From Acanthornis magna (Eukaryota; Chordata; Aves; Passeriformes; Acanthizidae), in assembly GCA_036785705.1 (NCBI GenBank), contig JAWUZG010000036.1:12519501-12583500 (forward strand): a DNA stretch of 64,000 nucleotides, in the 5' to 3' direction. The translations under genes were made by a program, and so were the position numbers. The notes beneath the pieces are model-generated. The model did no database searches. It worked only from the letters and a program-made list of their open reading frames with translations, and had not been told where the DNA came from. The number at the start of each line of letters is the position of its first letter. Position 1 is the stretch's first letter. Shown one piece after another: positions 1-11,100 of the stretch.

Positions 1-1152
1 AATATCTACAGAGTTGTATGAAAATCCTCTTGAGAGAATAGAATCTATTCCATCTTTCGAAAATTCATAATGATATAAGTGTTTTAATTATCCTCAGATT
101 ACTTGTATATACATGTATGTATATGTATACATGCCTCTCATGCTTTATTGTCTTAGAACACCGAGAAACAGGATCACAGGATTAAAGCCATGGAATGACA
201 ACACATATTTAGGAGAATGACAGGGAAGGCCTTTTCATGGAATAGTGGGGAACAAATACTCAAGGCCAAGTTTTCACTCAATTTGAAAACTTTAACTTGT
301 ATTGGTTTTAGACCACAGTACTTTTCAGCTGTCTGTTGGCATCCCAAAACTTTCTAAGTTTTTTTTGTAGGTACAATATGGACTTAAAGAATATATGATC
401 AATAGGTAGGTTTTACCCTCTCCTTCAAAAACAGAAATTATAAGGGTTGTGTTATTGCTTTCAAGAGTCACCTGCTGAGCCCACCATGCTGCAGGCAGAT
501 ATGTGTGAATTAAGCTGAGGTGTGGAGGCAGCCCCTTTGTGGTGCAGCAATGTGAAATATGATTCAGACTCCACTCCCCACTACATGGGATCTACAATGG
601 TCAGGCAGAAGCCTTCAAAGGCTTGGTACACTTTTAAAAATGAAATCAAGTTTTCTCCTCAGCCACCTACCAGTCTAGATCTAAGCAAGTGCTACAGCAG
701 GACTGAGCAGGTCACACAGAGCTGAGAACATGCCTGTTTGTCTGTGTCTTGTGTACTTGTCTTGACAAGGCACTGAACCTGAGCAATCAGAATTTCTAAA
801 TTCTCAGCCAGGCAGGTGGCTTTAGCTCAGAAAACAGTCAGCACCCATCCAGACAGCTCTCCTCTAGGCTACAAGGCACGAAACCCAGGTGATACAATAG
901 GCCCTCCATGGTACAGCATGTGTGTGATCAAGTGCACCTGGAATCCAGCTCCTAACTAAGCTTCGTTAGCTGTTCTGCAGCAGCAGCCACTTTCTTTAGG
1001 CACCTAGCTAGGAATGATGCCTTCAGGTATTTCTAGCTTTTTACTCTTCATGTATCTGTAACTTGCTGCAGTTTAGTGCTCCTTACAAAGTGCTAAAATC
1101 CTCTGTTCCCAGCACCTTTAGCCAAAACAAGGCTCTCTGGATACAGATTCAA
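1..1152. other. Unannotated AT-rich stretch
   Basis: No gene, RNA or repeat family is recognised here. A 67-codon open frame at 522-725 has no recognisable motif, no splice context and the length expected by chance. An alternating purine/pyrimidine run of TATA/TGTA type lies near 105-132. Confidence 0.6.
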
Positions 1153-1468
1153 GGACATGTTCGTTGCCTTAGGGCCTGAAAATATGTAAACAACTGCGAG
1201 ATGGGGGGAGCAGGCCTGAGGTGGTGAACATCATCACCTGAGGGTGCGATTGGAGAATTAAGGGCCAATATGCAAATGGGACAGAACTTATAAAAGGTGA
1301 AGGGCTCGTGACCCAGCGTCCATTTTGGGTGTCGTCCCTGACGGGGGCTTTGCTTGTCCGGATGTACCTTCAAGGCCTTTGCAGGCCTTGAATAAATTGT
1401 CAGCTTTTTATACTCCTAATTTGTCTTGGCCTCTGTTTCAGGTAGCCTGTCTTTTAGGCAACAGGAAA
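1153..1468 (+). repeat. Compact solo LTR with TATA box, octamer and poly(A) signal
   Basis: The stretch 1158-1463 (306 bp) has the layout of a retroviral LTR read on the plus strand. It starts with TG and ends with CA, and its ends are imperfect inverted repeats (TGTT..GCCTTAGG against CTTTTAGGCAACA). An octamer-type site ATGCAAAT lies at 1270-1277, a TATA box TTATAAAAG at 1288-1296, and a poly(A) signal AATAAA at 1391-1396, about 100 bp after the TATA box, as expected for U3-R-U5. The 5-bp flanks GGACA (1153-1157) and GGAAA (1464-1468) could be a target duplication with one change. No gag or pol sequence is seen beside it, so it is read as a solo LTR. The family is not identified; the 5-bp flanks would fit a class III element but do not prove it. 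Open frames on both strands here are incidental. Confidence 0.65.
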
Positions 1469-3547
1469 GCTTGTCCAACGGGTCATCTCAAACTCAACAA
1501 AATTACAGGTTTGCACATGACAGGAAAACACACTTGTGACAGTCCTCAGTAAAATAACTGGAGGATGATTCATAGTAATCTGTCTTATCTTTAGAAGAAA
1601 AATAACAACAAACAGTTGACATTTCTGGCGGTCTGCAAATCCACCTCTGGACTGGCATCACCCAGGCTCAATTCTCTAGCTCATGACAGCCACCTTGTCA
1701 CACCCTTGTGTCCAGAGGGACAGCAGATGCCCATGGTGCAGTGTTCATTGTGCTGGCGTGTGTTGTCCTGGCAGGAGGACCAGGACATCTTCTGTATCAG
1801 CTGTAAGAGAGACTGAAGTCTGATCCCGAGGAAATACAAAACTGCCTAATTTGGCAAAACCCTGACTTAGAAAAATAGAGAAATAAATGCCTAAGTGTAA
1901 GACTAGTGCATGACATAAAGAAAATCTGTGGGACTACATCAAGTATAATTCATACACATAGGGACTACATGGCATCACATATCTGGTAAGAGGACTGAAC
2001 ATTGCAATACAGTATTTTAAAACTGAGTGGTTTATCTCGAGTGAAATAGGGTCTTGTCTAATTTTTTTATTTTTTTCTGAGCTGGACAAATTACATTTAG
2101 TTTCCCAAATGCGACAACCAGTTTTAAAACTTAGCTGATACTAATCCTCTTCCATAACTCTTCTCTGCCCTGGGTATCATCCCCTGACCTCTGTGTCACA
2201 GCACTTTAAAAATGACCAACTGCTGAACTCATTGCACTGCAGACTGAAGCAAGAATGTGTATCAGCTATTCTCCTTGGCCTGTAATGCTCAGAGGTCCTC
2301 TCTGAAGGGTAAGTTACATCTCCCACAAAGATTGCATGAATAAGACCAAAAAATCCAGCAGCAAAATAACAATGTAAAGTTATTTTAGGCCTGGGAGAAT
2401 GTCTACTTGTTAGATTAAAGTTGGAGATGCTGTAAGAAACATACCAGAAAGAGATGCAACAGTATTCAGACTCATGAGAAGGGAAGCAAATGGAGATGGG
2501 ACAAATGGGCATAAAACCAAAACATGAGAAAAATCCCATCATGATTGTGCTTTTTATCAAATTTAATTTCCTTTTTTTTTCACATGTGGAAACACTTTTC
2601 TCTGAACCCCATGTTACAGGATGGATTTTCAGCTCCTTGTGCAAAAACAAAAGCGAAGTTATCTGTGACATACATTTTAGCAGCTGAATAACCATTAAAA
2701 ACTATAAGACTGATGATGTAAGGTTATTAGAGACCAAAAGGAAAGGTTCATGAACTGTAAGGAGTCAGCCTCACTACCACAGGCAGTTATGACAGAGCTT
2801 GGTTTCATATGAGATCTGCCATCACAGCAAAGCAAGTCAATCTACAGTTCTTCGCAGCCTTATTGTACATTATGAATAAAGGAGAGGTAAAGAAGGCAGA
2901 ATCAGTGAAAACAGAGAAAATAAAACCATTTCTAGAGAAAATGAGCATTTCCTGCAGTCTAACACTTGTCACAAGTTGAGTGCCAGCACTGTTTAAACAT
3001 TTCACTCTCCGACCCATCTGTCTCTGAATTCTGGGAGGCAAACTGAGGGTGCAGCACACTTGAAGGACCTTACAAGTGGGGAATGGAAAGAAGAGCAAAG
3101 AAACCAATTCATAGGAAATGTTCAGCTGCCTCTGAAGTGGGAGAGCAGGCTATCTTCAGGCCTCTGCTACTAATAACAGATGTCCACCTTTGGGCTTGTC
3201 TGCACAGGCAAGCGCAGAATCTTGCAAGTGGGCAAATAACCGTAAGCAAAAGATGTTATAGGAGAGGAACAATTTCCCCCCCAGCCCCCACCACCACCCC
3301 AGAACAAAGGAACTCTTTTACAATGAAATTTCTATGGAAATGCCAGAACGAGCTAAGAAAGATGTTTCACAAGTTTCCTTGTGAAATGCTCCAGATCCTC
3401 AAGTGGGTGCTGCTAAATCCACTTTTCTACTTCATAAACTAAATTACAAACATTAACTAGAGAGGTGATTAATTTCCTTCTTCCAAACACTAATCTCTGA
3501 AATTTTAACTGTGTCTTTAAAATAGATGAAAGGATCACACAAGCTAA
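1469..3547. other. Unannotated stretch between LTR elements
   Basis: No gene or repeat family is recognised. The longest frame is 172 codons on the minus strand at 2177-2695; its translation has no domain, signal peptide or splice-site support that I can see, and overlapping plus-strand frames are equally anonymous. A 119-codon plus-strand frame at 3083-3442 crosses a C/A-rich run near 3278-3301 and is also judged non-coding. Confidence 0.55.
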
Positions 3548-3552
3548 ATGAT

Positions 3553-4076
3553 TGGTGTGGTTTAACGTGGCAAGGAGCTAAACACCACAGAGCCATTTGC
3601 TCACTTCCCAAAGTGCGATGACAGGGAGAATTGGAAAAATGTAAAACTTGTAAGTTAAGATAAAAGCAGTTTAGTAGCATAGAAAAGGAGGGGAAAATAA
3701 TAAAAATAATAATAAAAAATAAACAAAACAAATTATGCATAATGCAATTAATCACCACCCACAGATCAATGCCAGTCCCCAAGTAGTGGGCTCCCACCAG
3801 CAGCCAGCTCCCACCAGTTTTATTGTTCAGCATGAAGCTGTGTAGTAGGGAATACACCTTTGGGTATTTGGGGTCAACTATCCTGTCTATGTCCCACCAC
3901 ACCTTCTGGCAGCCCCAGCCTCCTCACTGACAGCATGGGAAGACTTAGGGAAAATGCTGCTTAGCAACAACTAAAACATCAGTGTGTAACCAGCATTATT
4001 CCCATCCTAAATTCAAAACACCACAGTACCGTCCACTAAGAAGAACATTAATTCTATTCCAGCTGCAACCAGAATA
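3553..4076 (-). repeat. 3' LTR of the ERVL-like provirus
   Basis: This LTR is about 524 bp, read on the minus strand. On the plus strand it opens with a TGTGGTTTAAC-type terminus near 3553, runs through an A-rich AATAATAAT stretch (about 3690-3735), and ends in a block around 3955-4076 that is repeated near 6729-6852. The layout matches an LTR family that is very common in songbird genomes. On its own strand it starts near 4076 and ends near 3553, placing it downstream of pol. A 149-codon minus-strand frame at 3453-3902 crosses it and is not a gene. Confidence 0.75.
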
Positions 4077-4589
4077 ATATCTGCTTGCTACTCTATACTA
4101 TATGTCATACCCAGATCCCTCACTTTGCAATATATCCTAATTAATCATTATCACCTCTCCCATCTTTTGATATACACACACAGGTATTGTTTCTTTAGTC
4201 TGTGGCTAGTCTCATGAACGATTTAGTTGTGACTTTGGGCTCCATCTGTCACAGCAATCCTTCAGGGCAGGAAAGATGATCTATGATATTGGATGTTGAA
4301 GCCAGTTCTGGCTCTGTCACTGCTGAGTTTGTCTGGTCCTATCATCACTGAAATTTCATTGGTTTCATCAGAATTCATTCTTCATTAACACAGACAATTC
4401 TTACTGTAATAATGTTGATATAGCAAGCATAGTGGAAATGACATACAGTATTATGTAGCAATTAACATCTTACAATTCCAATCGTTGTCCAGTCTTAGCC
4501 AAAATCAAATCCCCTTGAGGTACACATCAGAATTCCCCATCCTCCTGCATTATCAGCCAAATGCACCCAGGTCCTTGAGCAAAAGAAAC
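4077..4589 (-). other. Provirus interior between integrase remnant and 3' LTR
   Basis: This interval lies inside the provirus between the integrase-like remnant and the 3' LTR. I recognise no open envelope or accessory frame in it. It contains a short CA run near 4173-4182 and otherwise AT-rich sequence. It may be decayed 3' provirus sequence or later insertion material. Confidence 0.4.
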
Positions 4590-4795
4590 CCTGTGGATGG
4601 ATTTGCCACTTCCTGAGGCAGGAATAACCCGGAGTGACTCCCCCAGCATATTTTTAATGTGCGCTACAGGAAATTTATCCCCTTCTGCAGTACGTGAATG
4701 TTTTGATTGGGCAGGGCCAGCTCAGCTGACAGATCGCCTATCGTTGACTAACCAGGAGGCTTTTGCTAAATGTGCATTCCAATATTTGTAGGCCC
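4590..4795 (-). pseudogene. Integrase C-terminal remnant of the provirus
   Basis: Read on the minus strand from 4795, one frame stays open for almost all of this segment apart from a single TGA at 4722-4724. The translation has the Trp-rich and Gly/Ser-rich character I associate with the end of the pol integrase in avian ERVL-like elements. It lies in the right place, between RNase H and the 3' LTR on the same strand. The catalytic core with its D,D-35-E residues is not present in this piece. The plus-strand 64-codon frame at 4597-4791 is the shadow of this segment. Integrase is an inference from sequence character and position; confidence is moderate. Confidence 0.5.
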
Positions 4796-4852
4796 TAGCA
4801 GTCACTGCCCTCAGTGTAGTGTTAACAGTCTGTTATGTCGTTTGATATTCCC

Positions 4853-5500
4853 TCACTTGGGTGGATCCCGTTCAGCCCCATAGACCAGTGTGTGTCTAAG
4901 TGGCATAGCAGGTGACTGAAAATATGCTCCCTTAGATTATGGGCGCATCATTCTGCTCCCCATCCCTGTCTTCCAGCTCAGAGAGCTGTGTACCCCAATA
5001 ATGACTGGTCTTATTATTAAAAACTGAGGCAATGAAGGTATTAAGTGCCCCAGCCATTTTTGCACTCTTTATCACAATTTTTAGCCTCGGTATCCGGCAA
5101 AGGATGAGATTTTCCTAAGCCCTCCTTTCATCACTGATGTATTTGTAGAAACATTTTTTATCGTCTTTTTTGTAAGTAGCCAGATAAGTTCTAGTTTAGC
5201 TCTTCTAATTTTCCCTACACAGCCTAACAACATCCTTGAAGACCTCCTGATTTCCTTGTCTCTTCTTCCAAAGGCCAAGAACTCTCATTTTTCATCCAAC
5301 TTCCAGCCAAAACTCTCTGTTTAGCCAGGTTCATCTTCATCCCTGCCAACTGGTTTTATGGCACCAGGGATGGCCTGCTCAATGCAGCAACCCAGATGCT
5401 CTGGTTCCATTGCTGTAATCAACCCCACTGAGCATTTGCCAACATCCATGAGTCAGTGGAGATAAAACACTGTCTGCTTTTTTCAGTCAGCAATGTCTAA
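4853..5500 (-). mobile_element. CR1 LINE ORF2 segment inside the provirus
   Basis: The minus strand reads as the part of CR1 ORF2 between the endonuclease and reverse transcriptase domains. A clean 65-codon frame at 5081-5278 is rich in Arg/Lys and matches the basic linker of that region. The neighbouring 4853-5080 continues the same ORF2 order in other frames, so indels have accumulated. CR1 copies normally keep their 3' end and lose the 5' end. Here the 3' end is missing, since the segment stops at an interior ORF2 point near 4853. A later deletion or rearrangement must therefore have removed the CR1 tail together with part of the integrase. The upper boundary is fuzzy, somewhere between 5400 and 5520. 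Confidence 0.7.
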
Positions 5501-5540
5501 AGCCAGCTGGACGGCCTTCCCTTAAGCAAATTGGCTCTAT

Positions 5541-5978
5541 TCACCTTCTGCAGCAGTTTCTGAGACTTGTCATATAGGACTCCATACAGCAGTTTTCCAC
5601 TTCCGATGATTTCCTACAACAGGACCGATCAGTGAACAGGGCACATTGCTTCTCATTTTCTGGTAGTTTATTATACATTTGGACATCTTCAGCACACGTC
5701 ACCCGTTCCTCTGGCAATATTTCAAAATCTTTGCCTTCTGCCCAGTTCATTATCACTTTCAAGATTTCTGGGCAACTGAGGTTTCCTAGTTGAGTCTGCT
5801 GTGTGATCTCTGTCCTTTGAACTTCCAGACCAGCACTGGCAGTCAGGATGCCAGGAGGAGCTGCCCTTCTGTACCAATCATTTCCAATCCAAATCAAACC
5901 CTTTCTTAAGCTGACAGTAATCTCTTTTTTCAGTTGGAGTATAACAGAATTCTCATCCTGTGTATCCCCAAATGCCAA
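5541..5978 (-). pseudogene. Provirus pol remnant: RNase H region
   Basis: This minus-strand frame of 145 codons lies downstream of the reverse transcriptase pieces. A TDRS motif at about residues 116-119 corresponds to the TDGS motif that carries the first catalytic aspartate of retroviral RNase H. The Asp is kept and the Gly is changed to Arg. The upstream part is the linker between connection domain and RNase H. The remaining RNase H active-site residues are not visible before the frame ends, and the following sequence is CR1. It is a broken remnant with no expected activity. Confidence 0.65.
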
Positions 5979-6126
5979 AACCTAGGGTTTAACCTCGAGT
6001 CTCCCCTGGTGCTTTCTGATAGAGGCTGCCAGTTGGGCCCTTCTTCATGGCTGTGGTGTAGGGCACAGATCTTACATCTTTTCTTCACCAACTGGCCCAA
6101 GGGCTACTGTATAATCTCCTATTTGA

Positions 6127-6351
6127 TTAGTTCAAAAGCTCGTTTTTGCTCAGAATCCAATTTGAAATTCGAAATTGTTTTTTTGGATCATTCAATAAAT
6201 TTGGCTTACAACCACTATTCTCCCAAAAACCCAGAATACCTAAGACAGCTTGTGCTTCCTCTTTGCTAGTTGGTTGAGACACTGTTGTTATTTTGTTGAT
6301 CACACCTAATGGAATCTCACAATATTTGCCTTGATGATGGATGCTAAACAA
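6127..6351 (-). pseudogene. Provirus pol remnant: RT connection region
   Basis: This 74-codon minus-strand frame lies between the YIDD-bearing RT piece and the RNase H piece. It contains a short LGFW motif (about residues 40-43) and a preceding segment rich in Thr/Ser/Lys/Glu, typical of the thumb/connection region in retroviral and retroviral-like RTs. It is in a different frame from both neighbours, so at least two frame changes separate the pol pieces. The order RT, connection, RNase H is collinear on the minus strand, which supports one decayed pol gene. Confidence 0.65.
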
Positions 6352-6399
6352 CTTTATTCATAAAAGCTGGATGTCCTGTGCAGGTTCCTTGACCTTACT

Positions 6400-6633
6400 T
6401 CACTTTAGGGCAAAACTAGCTTTTAGAAAGATTTGGACTATTTTCTTCCCTTTCCCAAATATTTCTCCTACTGTATGGCCCCACAAAATGATATCATCAA
6501 TGTATTGCAGCTGTTTCAGAGTTTCTCCCTTTTCCAGTGCAGTCTGGATCAGTTCATGGCAGATGGTGGGGTGTGTTTCCACCCCTGGGAGAGTCGGTTC
6601 CAGGTGTACTGGACATCCCTCAGGTTTGGTCAA
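6400..6633 (-). pseudogene. Provirus pol remnant: reverse transcriptase palm with YIDD
   Basis: This 77-codon minus-strand frame carries the reverse transcriptase catalytic motif YIDD (about residues 44-47, bases 6493-6504), followed by the hydrophobic strand and Lys-rich helix usual after that box. Both catalytic aspartates are kept. About 20 residues before the motif the family match moves to another frame, so a small indel breaks the gene there. The frame ends at a stop and pol continues in another frame from 6351. The fingers part of RT, and everything upstream of it, is absent because LTR sequence begins near 6655. The YIDD motif makes a retroviral pol origin secure; the ERVL-like class is inferred from the LTR type and 5-bp flanks. 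Confidence 0.85.
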
Positions 6634-6654
6634 TGGTCCTGCCTCTGTCCTCTT

Positions 6655-6852
6655 CAGCTTCTGGTGCCCTCCAGCCTCCTCATTGGTGGTGCACCACGGG
6701 AAGTTGAAAAGTCCTTGACTAAAGGTAAATGCTGCTCAGCAACAACTAAAACATCAATGCGTTACCAACATTATTCTCATCCTAAATCTAAAGCACAGGA
6801 TCGTACTCGTTATTAGAGGAGTGTTAACTCTATCCCAGACGAAACAAGGGCA
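6655..6852 (-). repeat. Truncated 5' LTR of the provirus
   Basis: Positions about 6729-6852 repeat the block at 3955-4076 in the same orientation, and similarity reaches back to about 6655, where pol sequence starts. Only the first part of the LTR on its own strand (U3) remains. R, U5, the primer-binding site and gag are gone, so U3 is joined directly to RT. The outer end at 6852 abuts a 5-bp flank matching the other side of the provirus. Confidence 0.7.
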
Positions 6853-6857
6853 ATAAT

Positions 6858-8005
6858 CATGTCAGCTAAGCTCTGTGTTTTCTTCCAAACTACTGACCTT
6901 GGTGGCTTCTCCCTTCTACTTTGGGGGAAATGCTTTTATGAGAAAGTTTTAGGGTGGAGGAGAAGGAAAAAGATTAAAACAGCTTTACTTTATGGACAAT
7001 TCTTAAAATAGTGGAGTTCCATTAGCACATCCAAAAGAGGAAACTGAAAAAAAACCAGAGCAAAAACATTAGACAGGAGGTGCTCAGAGGGATCAGATGA
7101 ATACCTCAGGAAAATACATGCTTTAATCTTTTTGGTGCCTCCAGAGAAAATCTAGCAGCTGATTGTTGATATAGAGCAAATATTTTCCAGACTGGCAGTA
7201 GTATTGGTACCAATCCTTACTTCTGTGAGTAACTTCATGTGACTAAATTGACAAAAGCATTTACTGAAGTACGCATATATGCATCATCCTCCCTGCCCTC
7301 TATGCTTTAACCAAGTTTTGATATTAGAATAGTACTCATTTTTACAACCTAGCAACGAAACATAAAGAAGCACAAAGATGTCATCAGTATGCCTCAGGCT
7401 TCCTTACAGAATTGAAAGGAACAGTCATCTCAGCAAAACTCCCCTTTTCTTCCATCTATTGATTTTTTATTTTAAGAAACAACAAAAAACAAAGCAATTT
7501 CTCATTCAAGGTATGGTTCCCCATCTCAGTTTTCAGATGATATTTTAAGCTGGGCCACTGTTTCCTGTGTTTCAGTATATGTCACTGAATCTTCTGAATC
7601 TGTATGCTAACACAGAAATGGGAACTTTATGTCAGGTCTAATGCTTTACATCAAGTATACAGAAAAATGAAGAACAACTATTCTGTTTCCAGATGATTTC
7701 AGATATTAGGAAAATATAGTTCCTTATCTCAGTGTCTTTGCAACCTGGATCTCTCTAATGTGAATGAAAATGTAAGATGGCATGATTAGGCAGGCTTTAA
7801 TACAGAAAGCTTTTGTGGCTCACACACAGAAAGCACAGAGGGGGCAGTAGTGATTAGAAAACTGCAATGGAGTAGAAGAGGATTTTTTGTTGCTGCAAGT
7901 AGTCTGTGCATTTCACCAGAATCCTCAAGAATTTATAAATATTCAAAAATTTAAAATGAAGTTATTCTTCTCTAATTTCTCCTTTTTTTCTCCTTCTGTC
8001 CTTTA
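6858..8005. other. Unannotated stretch up to the polypyrimidine tract
   Basis: No gene or repeat family is recognised. A frame opening at 7887 runs into the pyrimidine tract and encodes mostly Phe, Ser and Leu; it is an artefact of composition. Confidence 0.6.
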
Positions 8006-8165
8006 TTTCTCTCTCCCTTTCTCTTTCTTTCTCTCTTTCTCCTTTTCTCTTTCTTTTTCTCTCTCTCTTTCTCTCTTTCTCTCTTTCTCTCTTTCTCTCT
8101 TTCTCTCTTTCTCTCTTTCTCTCTTTCTCTCTTTCTCTCTTTCTCTCTTTCTTTCTCTCTCTTTT
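8006..8165 (+). repeat. 160-base pure polypyrimidine tract, 8-bp CTTT/CTCT unit
   Basis: Every base from 8006 to 8165 is C or T. From about 8059 to 8150 the tract settles into a regular 8-bp unit of the form TTTCTCTC, repeated roughly ten times; the earlier part is a degenerate version. Long homopurine/homopyrimidine mirror repeats like this can form intramolecular triplex (H-DNA) and are highly length-variable. Confidence 0.95.
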
Positions 8166-11100
8166 AAAGATAGTCAGGGTTTATTTTCACTAGTAAAAGC
8201 ATAGTGAACAAAAGCATTGTCAAAAAGAGAGTTATACTGACCTAATTCTTAAAGTCATAGCTGTATTTAAAAATCTGGAAGAATTGTAACACATGTTTAT
8301 TCAGCAATTTCTGTACAACCATTCTATAAATATGACATTTAGTATGTATTTTGAAATATTTTCTCATGTACATATAAAAATGATATAGTCTATTATTAAA
8401 ATTAAAATAATTAATTTGAATATTAAAAATTAAGAGAAAAATTAGGATAATGAAATTGTTCACTATAATTTATTCTGTAATAGAACTTGAAAAAGGCTAT
8501 CCCAGTGAATATATGGTCATTGAACTGACATCTACATCAGCCCAAACTGTGACAGACAAAGATGGACTACCTTCATACCACAGAACAATACGGATAATGC
8601 AATAACAGGAGTTTTAACTGCTCAATAAGTTGAATGAAGCATGACAATGAGACTTTATGAAAGAAACAGTCATCACTTGAATAAAAAATTGCAAAGAGCA
8701 GGAAGAATGCTGAAAATGACAGATTACAGCAGCAAAATGGGACAGACATCACATGCTGTGAGGCAAAAAAAAAAAAAGGATAAAATGCCAAGCTAGATCT
8801 GAGGATGTCTTGTGTATATATTCTGCTCTTCAGAATGTGAGAGCATGTGTATAAACACTGAGGCCTGATAGAAAATTGCAACTTGTCAACAACTGCTGAC
8901 AGCTCTGCACAAGAACATTAAAACCAGCAATATTTTGTTCCTGTTCGTGAGATTATGGAGGATTAGGCTAAGAAAAGAAAGCATTTCTTGCTGGAAAAAT
9001 ATTGTGTAATTCTTTTTTTTACACGTGCGACATTCTACCTACAGGTCTTGTTAAGAACTTGCCAAGCTAAATCCGCCCTCACATCTTTAGAAATATACTA
9101 CAAACACTGACAAAATAATTCCGCTTCAAAGCAAAACTTGCTTTGTTGACTCAGGATAAATGTCTGTCAGGGGTTAAATGAAGCCAAGGGGGTTACATAA
9201 ATCACAAATGACAAAAGATAAGGAATCTAAGTGTCGGGAATCTAAGTGTTGTTAATTTTAAAATATAATTTTGCTTTGGTGTTTCAATGGTTGCTGTCAG
9301 GTGATGGGATAGATTGAGCTTAGTTTGAAAATGTGTTTTTCTCTCCCAGTGAGTACCTCAAAGAACTGTGCATGGGTGGGCAAGAACAGCGTGGCTGTCA
9401 GGTACCTGTTCTCACCAAGTAGAGGCCTGGTCCATCGCACTGAGCAAGTGAGCAGAAGAGCTGTGAGCTGAACATCTCCTTGGTTTTCTTTTCCTGCCTG
9501 CAGGTAATGTCTATTTGCTTTACGTCATAAGTATGCTATCCCTTACCTGACAATGACCCCCAGTTTTCCTGCAAGACTACAGATGAGATTAAATAAATGG
9601 CCTGGCTAACTAAGGCACACAGCTATCACATACTCCTTAACTTCCGTGTGCAATTAAAAAAACCCCACAGTCCAATCCAAAGACTTTACAAAATATGCAT
9701 GCAGAACTTACCTTTGTATAGACTTGAAGCAGAAGGTATGAAGTCAATATTGCACAAAAATCATATTGAATGTGAGCAAGTTGCTACCCCAAATAGCTGC
9801 AGAATACAAGATAGGCTCTACCACCACCTTTCACCAGGACCAGTTCCACCTGAGCAACTAGAAGTGCTCTCTGCCTCTTAGCTGGAGCAGTGCACAGTGG
9901 TATATATACCCAACAACACAGTGTTGACTGCCAAAAAGCAGGGCAATATTAAATCCTCAGATCCTTTCTTAAATTCTTTATCTTTCGTTTGAGACCACAA
10001 GTGAACATAAATTTCTTTACAAGAAAACAACAGACTGAATGATATAATCAAAATATATAAATAAAACCTACACTCTTGTAACATCTTTAAGTATTTCATG
10101 GTCTGCACCTCTCTGAATGGCTAAATTTTAGTCATGAACCCTAATTTGGATTGTGTTTTCAGGATAGAAAATTAGGTTCCCTGTGTTATCATTCAAGACA
10201 CTACGTTCTTTTTGGAAATAAGGAACATGACACAAAAGAGGAAGACAAATGCCTGTTAAAGATAACCCAACATGTCATACCTAACTCTCATTACTTCCCA
10301 GTAATTCATAGCACCCTAATTTTTCTCTACAGCCTTATACAGGCAACAGCTGACCTAGATATCTTTTGATCAGAAACGTGATTAAGCTTTTTAAAGAATG
10401 AATTGGGGTTAATCTCCATCTTTTTTTGCCTGATCAAATTGCTGAGAGTTCTCTTCTGCCAGGACCAAGAAGTCCCCTGCTCTACTTAACCAATCACTCC
10501 ACTGCCCCTTAACCACAATCTTAACCTCTGTGGACACAGATACTCATGAAAGAATGACTACACTTATCTCAGCTGCCACCCAGTCCTGCAGATAAAAGGA
10601 AATCCTTAATCACTGTACTTTTTAACTGTAAAGATCTTTATCTGCCTACATCTGTGCTTCTGGCTGTGCTAAGAAGTGTTTCAACCTTGATGATTTGGGA
10701 CAGTTCAGCAACTAATGCAAATTTCAGCTTTACCAAGATTCACAAGCTAATTTATCTTGCTTCCAAGCTTCCTAGCAACTGTGTTCTCAGCATGTGCAAG
10801 AGAGAGCTCTACACAAACATGGTCTCATTTCTCTTCTATTCGGTATCTGAATGCCTAGACCTCTCACCTATGGCAGACAGGATTCCATTAATTTGTAACC
10901 CTTTTAAGGAGGCTTACGTAGCTGCTAGGCAGTAAGGTACACACTCTGGAATGAGTACTTTACATTTCTTCCTGGAATAGTTGCCAAATTTGTACAGAAA
11001 AATTACAGAAGAGGTAGAGAAAGTTGAAATGTGAGTGTGACTCTGAAAGCCTAATAACACAGAAAAGCTGTTACCTGGAATCTTTTTCACTGAAAATGGG

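Larger units (their letters stand above)
3548..6857 (-). mobile_element. Internally deleted ERVL-like provirus
   Basis: This is a decayed endogenous retrovirus lying on the minus strand. The order along its own strand is truncated 5' LTR (6852 down to about 6655), reverse transcriptase, connection region, start of RNase H, a CR1 segment, an integrase-like remnant, a short unassigned stretch, and an almost complete 3' LTR (4076 down to 3553). The two LTRs share a diagnostic block (about 3955-4076 and 6729-6852) in the same orientation. The flanks are ATGAT (3548-3552) and ATAAT (6853-6857), a 5-bp duplication with one change. Gag, protease, most of the 5' LTR and part of pol are missing. Five-base duplications and the pol type fit class III (ERVL-like) elements; this class is an inference. 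The frames carry stops and frame changes, so the element is inactive. Confidence 0.8.

Noticed and set aside
2177..2695. 172-codon minus-strand frame
   Set aside because: No motif, no splice context, and a composition (Ser, Cys, Phe, Ile runs) typical of chance frames.
7887..8204. 105-codon Phe/Ser/Leu-rich plus-strand frame resembling a hydrophobic protein
   Set aside because: It is the translation of the polypyrimidine repeat.
9600..9900. Minus-strand exon ending at the strong donor-like AGGTAAGTT near 9704-9712
   Set aside because: All frames before it hit stops within a short distance and no matching acceptor is evident.
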